Shown piece by piece: positions 6,182 through 8,573 of a stretch of 8,573 nt of DNA; positions within the stretch are counted from its first letter, which is position 1, and every line of letters starts with the position of its first letter. This stretch comes from Bdellovibrionales bacterium (GTDB lineage Bacteria > Bdellovibrionota > Bdellovibrionia > Bdellovibrionales > UBA1609). The notes below the pieces were generated by a model that saw only the letters and a list, made by a program, of their open reading frames with translations, did not search any database and was not told the DNA's origin. A program made the translations under genes and the position numbers. The stretch is taken from NCBI GenBank assembly GCA_026713205.1, contig JAPOOY010000054.1:1-8573 (forward strand), in the 5' to 3' direction.

Positions 6182-6302
6182 CCCTTTATAACAGACTCTA
6201 GGGGTCAAAAATGAGTTCGGCTTTGACACAGATGCGGCTATTAGCCGCTTTGTGGCAAAACGCATGTTTGAATTTTTGACCCCTAGAGTCTGTTATAAAG
6301 GG
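6182..6302 (+). repeat. Long hairpin element E2 (121 bp), copy 2 of the E1 family
   Basis: A perfect inverted repeat: 6182-6212 pairs base for base with 6272-6302 (31 bp; outer end CCCTTTATAACAGACTCTAG). The 59-nt interior holds the perfect apical hairpin GCGGCT-ATT-AGCCGC (6234-6248) inside TTTGACACAG (6222-6231) and TGTGGCAAA (6251-6259), which also pair with each other (TTTG-CAAA, CACA-TGTG). The core matches E1 in the opposite orientation. It sits in the 268-bp gap between the convergent ends of the thiB-like gene and fliA, so it could act as a two-way transcription stop. The nearest T-run on the plus strand (6311-6316) starts 8 nt past the stem, not directly at it. Confidence 0.9.
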
Positions 6303-6377
6303 TGTAAACATTTTTTCTTATGAAGAACCGGAAAATTTCAAACCGGAGGAGTATAGAAGGAATAAAGTTTGTTTTCT

Positions 6378-7187
6378 TTAAGAGGCAACATCCAGATCTT
6401 TTTCCTCCAGGCGTAAAAAGAGCTTGCTTTTCAGCCTCTCAATGGCCTGGGCATGGAGTTGGGAAATGCGACTTTCTGTTACCTTTAAAATTTGTCCGAT
6501 TTTTTTCAGATTAAAGCCTTCATAGTAATAAAGGGAAAGCACCATTCTCTGTCGTTCAGGAAGTTCCTGAATCAGATTAGTGATCAGATTGTTTACGGAT
6601 TTTCTATTAAGCCGGTTTAAAATGGATTCTTTGGTTTCAAGCAATTTCATAATGGATCGTTTATCCATACGGCTGAAAAAAGCAGTTTCATCAATGGAGA
6701 GGATATTCACCGGACGGGTTTGATTTACGAGAGCATAAAATTCTTCCAGAGTGATGGAGAGGGCCTTTGCCACTTCATGATCTTCCGGAACTCGACCTAA
6801 TTCAAGCTCAAGTTTTTGAGTGATTTTATTTAGTTTTTTTGTTTTATCCCTTATGGATCGTGGAATCCAATCTTGAGACCTAAGGGCATCCAGGATAGCG
6901 CCTCTCACCCGAAATTCCGCATAGGTTTTAAATTTATTATCCCTGTTGGGATCATATTTTTCTATAGCATCCATTAAGCCAATGACTCCATTGGAAATTA
7001 AATCATCACATTCAATATGAGAAGGCAGTCTGATAGAGATTTTTTTTGCGATACAATGAATCATAGGCATATACTGCACAATAATCTTGTTTCTTTCTTT
7101 AAGAGAAATGCGAGTGGAGGCTTTTTTTTTGTGCTGTTTTAGTTTTTCCCTTGCTTCATCAAATTTTAAAATTTTGGCTGATTTCAT
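6378..7187 (-). CDS. fliA: FliA/WhiG-family RNA polymerase sigma factor (sigma-28 type)
   Basis: Directs RNA polymerase to late flagellar and motility promoters. The 269-residue product has sigma region 2 (about 36-105: YMPMIHCIAKKI, DDLISNGVIGLMDAIEKYDP, FKTYAEFRVRGAILDALRSQDWIPRS), region 3 (about 113-165: KITQKLELELGRVPEDHEVA) and region 4 (about 200-257: LPERQRMVLSLYYYEGFNLKKIGQIL, then VTESRISQLHAQAIERLKSKL). The FRVRGAILDALRSQDWIPR stretch is the hallmark separating FliA/WhiG factors from general-stress and sporulation sigmas. The ATG is preceded at 4 nt by a strong AAGGAGG. It follows the FliL-like gene after 14 nt on the same strand, so the two probably form one transcript with coupled translation. 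I see no clear sigma-28 promoter in the window. It is convergent with the thiB-like gene, with E2 in between. Confidence 0.95.
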   Translation of the reverse strand: MKSAKILKFDEAREKLKQHKKKASTRISLKERNKIIVQYMPMIHCIAKKISIRLPSHIECDDLISNGVIGLMDAIEKYDPNRDNKFKTYAEFRVRGAILDALRSQDWIPRSIRDKTKKLNKITQKLELELGRVPEDHEVAKALSITLEEFYALVNQTRPVNILSIDETAFFSRMDKRSIMKLLETKESILNRLNRKSVNNLITNLIQELPERQRMVLSLYYYEGFNLKKIGQILKVTESRISQLHAQAIERLKSKLFLRLEEKDLDVAS

Positions 7188-7190
7188 AAA

Positions 7191-7198
7191 CCCTCCTT
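7191..7198 (-). promoter_or_regulatory. Ribosome binding site of fliA
   Basis: AAGGAGGG on the minus strand, 3-4 nt before the fliA ATG, and filling the 14-nt gap after the FliL-like stop codon. The arrangement favours translational coupling. Confidence 0.8.
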
Positions 7199-7201
7199 GA
7201 T

Positions 7202-7729
7202 TTAATTCAGTAATGTGGTTTGAATGGTGACTTTATTTACACTTCCGTTTGATAGAAAAGCATTCATCCATGACAAAAGCTGATGTTCAAAATAGGTTTT
7301 TTTGTTTTTCATATCCTGGCTTTGCCTGCCGGACAGAAGAATTAAAAGATGTTTACGGGTGGCTTTTTTATTTGAAAGAATTTCCTTTTTAACAGCGGCG
7401 GGGCTGACTTGGAGATTCACATGAATCCGGGCCATACGAATCCCCTGATCTCCTTTTAGACTTACAAGTAAGGGAGGGAGGTGAACGGCTTGAGTTCTAT
7501 TGCCGGAAGAATTTTTTTTTGAAAGCTCCGGAAGAGATTCCCCCCCCGGTCTTTTTGCTATTTTCCAGGTGTTGGTTTTCCATAGAATGTTTCCGGTGAC
7601 TAAAGCTATAAGAGAAATCAGGGAGATAAAAAAGAAAACCCGATGAAACCATAAAGAAAAGATATTCCTCCTCTTTGCGGGGTTTGAAAAAGGCCTGGCT
7701 TCCTTTGGAAACTTAAAAATCGGAGACAT
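7202..7729 (-). CDS. FliL-like flagellar membrane protein
   Basis: FliL proteins are single-pass inner-membrane proteins near the flagellar stator that affect stator stability and torque. From ATG 7729 the product has 175 residues: a basic cytoplasmic N terminus, a membrane segment (about 28-47, VFFFISLISLIALVTG), a linker, and a C-terminal domain starting at VHLPPLLVSLKG, followed by RMARIHVNLQVS and LLILLSGRQSQDM, ending in VNKVTIQTTLLN. This pattern fits the FliL domain (strand, helix ending in the LLS signature, final strand after a helix), though identity is weak. The frame stays open to a TTG at 7840, but the extra 37 residues look unlike FliL and no ribosome site precedes either start, so the start is uncertain. 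It is directly upstream of fliA, which supports a flagellar role. Confidence 0.65.
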   Translation of the reverse strand: MSPIFKFPKEARPFSNPAKRRNIFSLWFHRVFFFISLISLIALVTGNILWKTNTWKIAKRPGGESLPELSKKNSSGNRTQAVHLPPLLVSLKGDQGIRMARIHVNLQVSPAAVKKEILSNKKATRKHLLILLSGRQSQDMKNKKTYFEHQLLSWMNAFLSNGSVNKVTIQTTLLN

Positions 7730-7843
7730 TAGGTTAAGGTAAGATACAATAATTATGCCAACCGGACCTTCAGCGGCATTTAACCGGAAAAAAGGGTTTT
7801 TTAAGAGTTTTAAATGGAGATAGCCGGTCTTTTCTGTCAATAA

Positions 7844-7872
7844 TTTTTACAGATGAATACCTTAAATGACAA
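7844..7872 (-). promoter_or_regulatory. Putative sigma-70-type promoter of the fliL-fliA operon
   Basis: On the minus strand TTGTCA (7872-7867, five of six consensus) is followed after 17 nt by TAAAAA (7849-7844, four of six). A start near 7837 would exclude the TTG start codon at 7840 and give the ATG at 7729 a leader of about 107 nt. Confidence 0.35.
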
Positions 7873-7895
7873 AAATTTGACAGTTTCCATTTAAG
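7861..7895. promoter_or_regulatory. Inverted repeat between divergent promoters (possible operator)
   Basis: CTTAAATG (7861-7868) and CATTTAAG (7888-7895) form a perfect 8-bp inverted repeat with a 19-bp spacer, centred near 7878. The left arm overlaps the putative -35 box of the fliL-fliA promoter and the right arm lies 8 bp upstream of the -35 of the SPOR gene. The sequence is AT-rich, so chance cannot be excluded. Confidence 0.4.
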
Positions 7896-7903
7896 TGTGA
7901 GAG

Positions 7904-7930
7904 TTGACGAAAAAGGATTTTTGTAATAAT
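7904..7930 (+). promoter_or_regulatory. Putative extended -10 promoter of the SPOR-domain gene
   Basis: TTGACG (7904-7909, five of six) and AATAAT (7925-7930, five of six) with a TG one base upstream (7922-7923), which is an extended -10. The 15-nt spacer is short, which an extended -10 can tolerate. The start of transcription would be near 7937, leaving about 10 nt before the ATG. Confidence 0.35.
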
Positions 7931-7946
7931 TTCAGTGCGCAAACAA

Positions 7947-8573
7947 ATGAAAAAAATCTTTGAAATTATTTTTGTATTTATTATTTGTCTGGCTTCTTTT
8001 TGTGCCGGTTGGGTGATGAGTTTGAGGTATCAAAAAAAGGCTTTAATGGAGCAGGCTTCATCTGTTTCTCTGCCGGAGATGGAATTTTTAAGAGAAATCT
8101 CAAATTCTCCGGATTTGGCAGAGACTTCACTAACAAATTTACCGCCTCAGATTTTCTCTCCACTTGTTTCGGAAAACCCTTCAGACACACTAAAGGTGGT
8201 GGAGGAGACTCAGGCGGAGCCTTCCTCAGAAGACAAAAAATCACCGGAAAAGACAGCAGCTTCTGCAAAACAAAAAGTGGAACAGCCGGAAGAGAAAGAG
8301 AAGTCCCTTCTTTTAGATGCAGAAAAAAAGCGTAAGGATAAATTTGATGAATTTAACCGAAAAGCTTTTGATCAAATCAAAGGCCGACAAAATGTTTTTA
8401 TGGAAAAAGGAAAATATAGTTTCCTGATTAATGTCTTTTCAAGGGAAAAGGAAGCCATGCAGTATGTGAAAAAGCTTAGAGGACAATTCCCGCTTTGGAA
8501 TTTTTTTCTCAGGCCGGACAAACAAAATCTCAGAGTGTATCTGGGACCTTTTTTGACAAAAGAGCGGGCTGGA
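7947..8573 (+). CDS. Membrane-anchored SPOR-domain protein (3' end outside window)
   Basis: SPOR domains bind denuded peptidoglycan glycan strands, usually at the division septum (FtsN, DedD, DamX). The 209 visible codons stay open to the window edge. The layout is a short basic start, one transmembrane segment (about 5-24, FEIIFVFIICLASFCAGWVM), a long Pro/Glu/Lys/Ser-rich linker (about 36-150) and the beginning of a C-terminal SPOR domain (from about 155: GKYSFLINVFSREKEAMQYV, then LRVYLGPFLTKERA). This is the bitopic FtsN/DedD arrangement. ATG 7947 gives a good N terminus; GTG 7935 is also in frame, and neither has a Shine-Dalgarno sequence. It is divergent from the fliL-fliA operon and may share control through the inverted repeat at 7861-7895. 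Which SPOR family member it is cannot be told from this part. Confidence 0.85.
   Translation, partial: MKKIFEIIFVFIICLASFCAGWVMSLRYQKKALMEQASSVSLPEMEFLREISNSPDLAETSLTNLPPQIFSPLVSENPSDTLKVVEETQAEPSSEDKKSPEKTAASAKQKVEQPEEKEKSLLLDAEKKRKDKFDEFNRKAFDQIKGRQNVFMEKGKYSFLINVFSREKEAMQYVKKLRGQFPLWNFFLRPDKQNLRVYLGPFLTKERAG

Noticed and set aside
4797..6302. E1 and E2 as integron attC sites
   Set aside because: attC sites keep conserved outer core sites (GTTRRRY and RYYYAAC) with a variable centre. Here the centre is conserved and the outer arms vary, and no GTTRRRY end is present.
4797..6302. E1 and E2 as ordinary intrinsic terminators
   Set aside because: E1 lies between divergent genes, stems of 28-31 bp are far longer than usual, no T-run directly follows either stem, and the shared 43-nt core would be unexplained.
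7730..7840. TTG start at 7840 for the FliL-like gene
   Set aside because: It would add 37 residues that do not resemble a FliL N terminus, has no ribosome site, and lies at or before the predicted transcription start. It is kept as an alternative only.
7981..8335. Reading frames of about 95-116 codons on both strands
   Set aside because: They are out-of-frame shadows of the SPOR-domain gene, whose own frame is open from 7947 to the window end with clear domain structure.
1..8573. Sigma-28 promoter (TAAA, 15 nt, GCCGATAA) for local genes
   Set aside because: Only poor partial matches seen, such as CCGATCA near 214 with wrong spacing.
1..8573. CRISPR array, tRNA, rRNA or transposase gene
   Set aside because: No regularly spaced repeats, no cloverleaf with CCA-type end and no transposase motifs seen. 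The only long repeats are E1 and E2.

Overview
The window looks like a chromosomal stretch from an AT-rich, flagellated Gram-negative bacterium. Evidence for this is a lipoprotein signal, a RodZ-like protein, a SPOR-domain protein and a flagellar sigma factor. The F-ATPase c subunit uses Glu rather than Asp, and atpE is followed by a non-coding gap and ndk rather than by atpF. A split ATP synthase operon of this kind is common in Deltaproteobacteria and Bdellovibrio-like lineages, but the lineage is an inference I cannot confirm.

Layout. (1) 1-180: the 3' end of atpE. (2) 388-3187, plus strand: ndk, a TPR lipoprotein resembling PilF/Tgl, a RodZ-like protein, and a DEDDh exonuclease. The order ndk, pilF, rodZ matches a conserved proteobacterial neighbourhood with rlmN missing. 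(3) 3194-4750, minus strand: glutamine-dependent NAD synthetase nadE, convergent with the exonuclease with only 6 bp between stop codons. (4) 5084-6109, plus strand: a thiamine-binding-protein-like (ThiB) periplasmic solute-binding protein without its permease or ATPase. (5) 6378-7729, minus strand: a FliL-like membrane protein followed after 14 nt by a FliA-type sigma factor. (6) 7947 to the window end, plus strand: a divergent, membrane-anchored SPOR-domain protein, cut by the window edge.

The most unusual signal is a pair of long hairpin elements, called E1 (4797-4913) and E2 (6182-6302), that flank the thiB-like gene in inverted orientation. They share a core of about 43 nt (33 of 43 positions identical when one is reverse-complemented). 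One core base pair changes in a compensatory way, A-T in E1 to G-C in E2. Their outer arms (28 and 31 bp) are largely unrelated between the copies, yet each arm is almost perfectly complementary to its own partner. I do not recognise this family. It may be a miniature mobile element or a structured RNA or DNA element.

Functionally the window mixes housekeeping genes (ATP synthesis, nucleotide balance, NAD synthesis, exonuclease), envelope and cell-shape genes (TPR lipoprotein, RodZ, SPOR) and a small flagellar operon. There is no CRISPR array, no tRNA or rRNA gene and no transposase gene.
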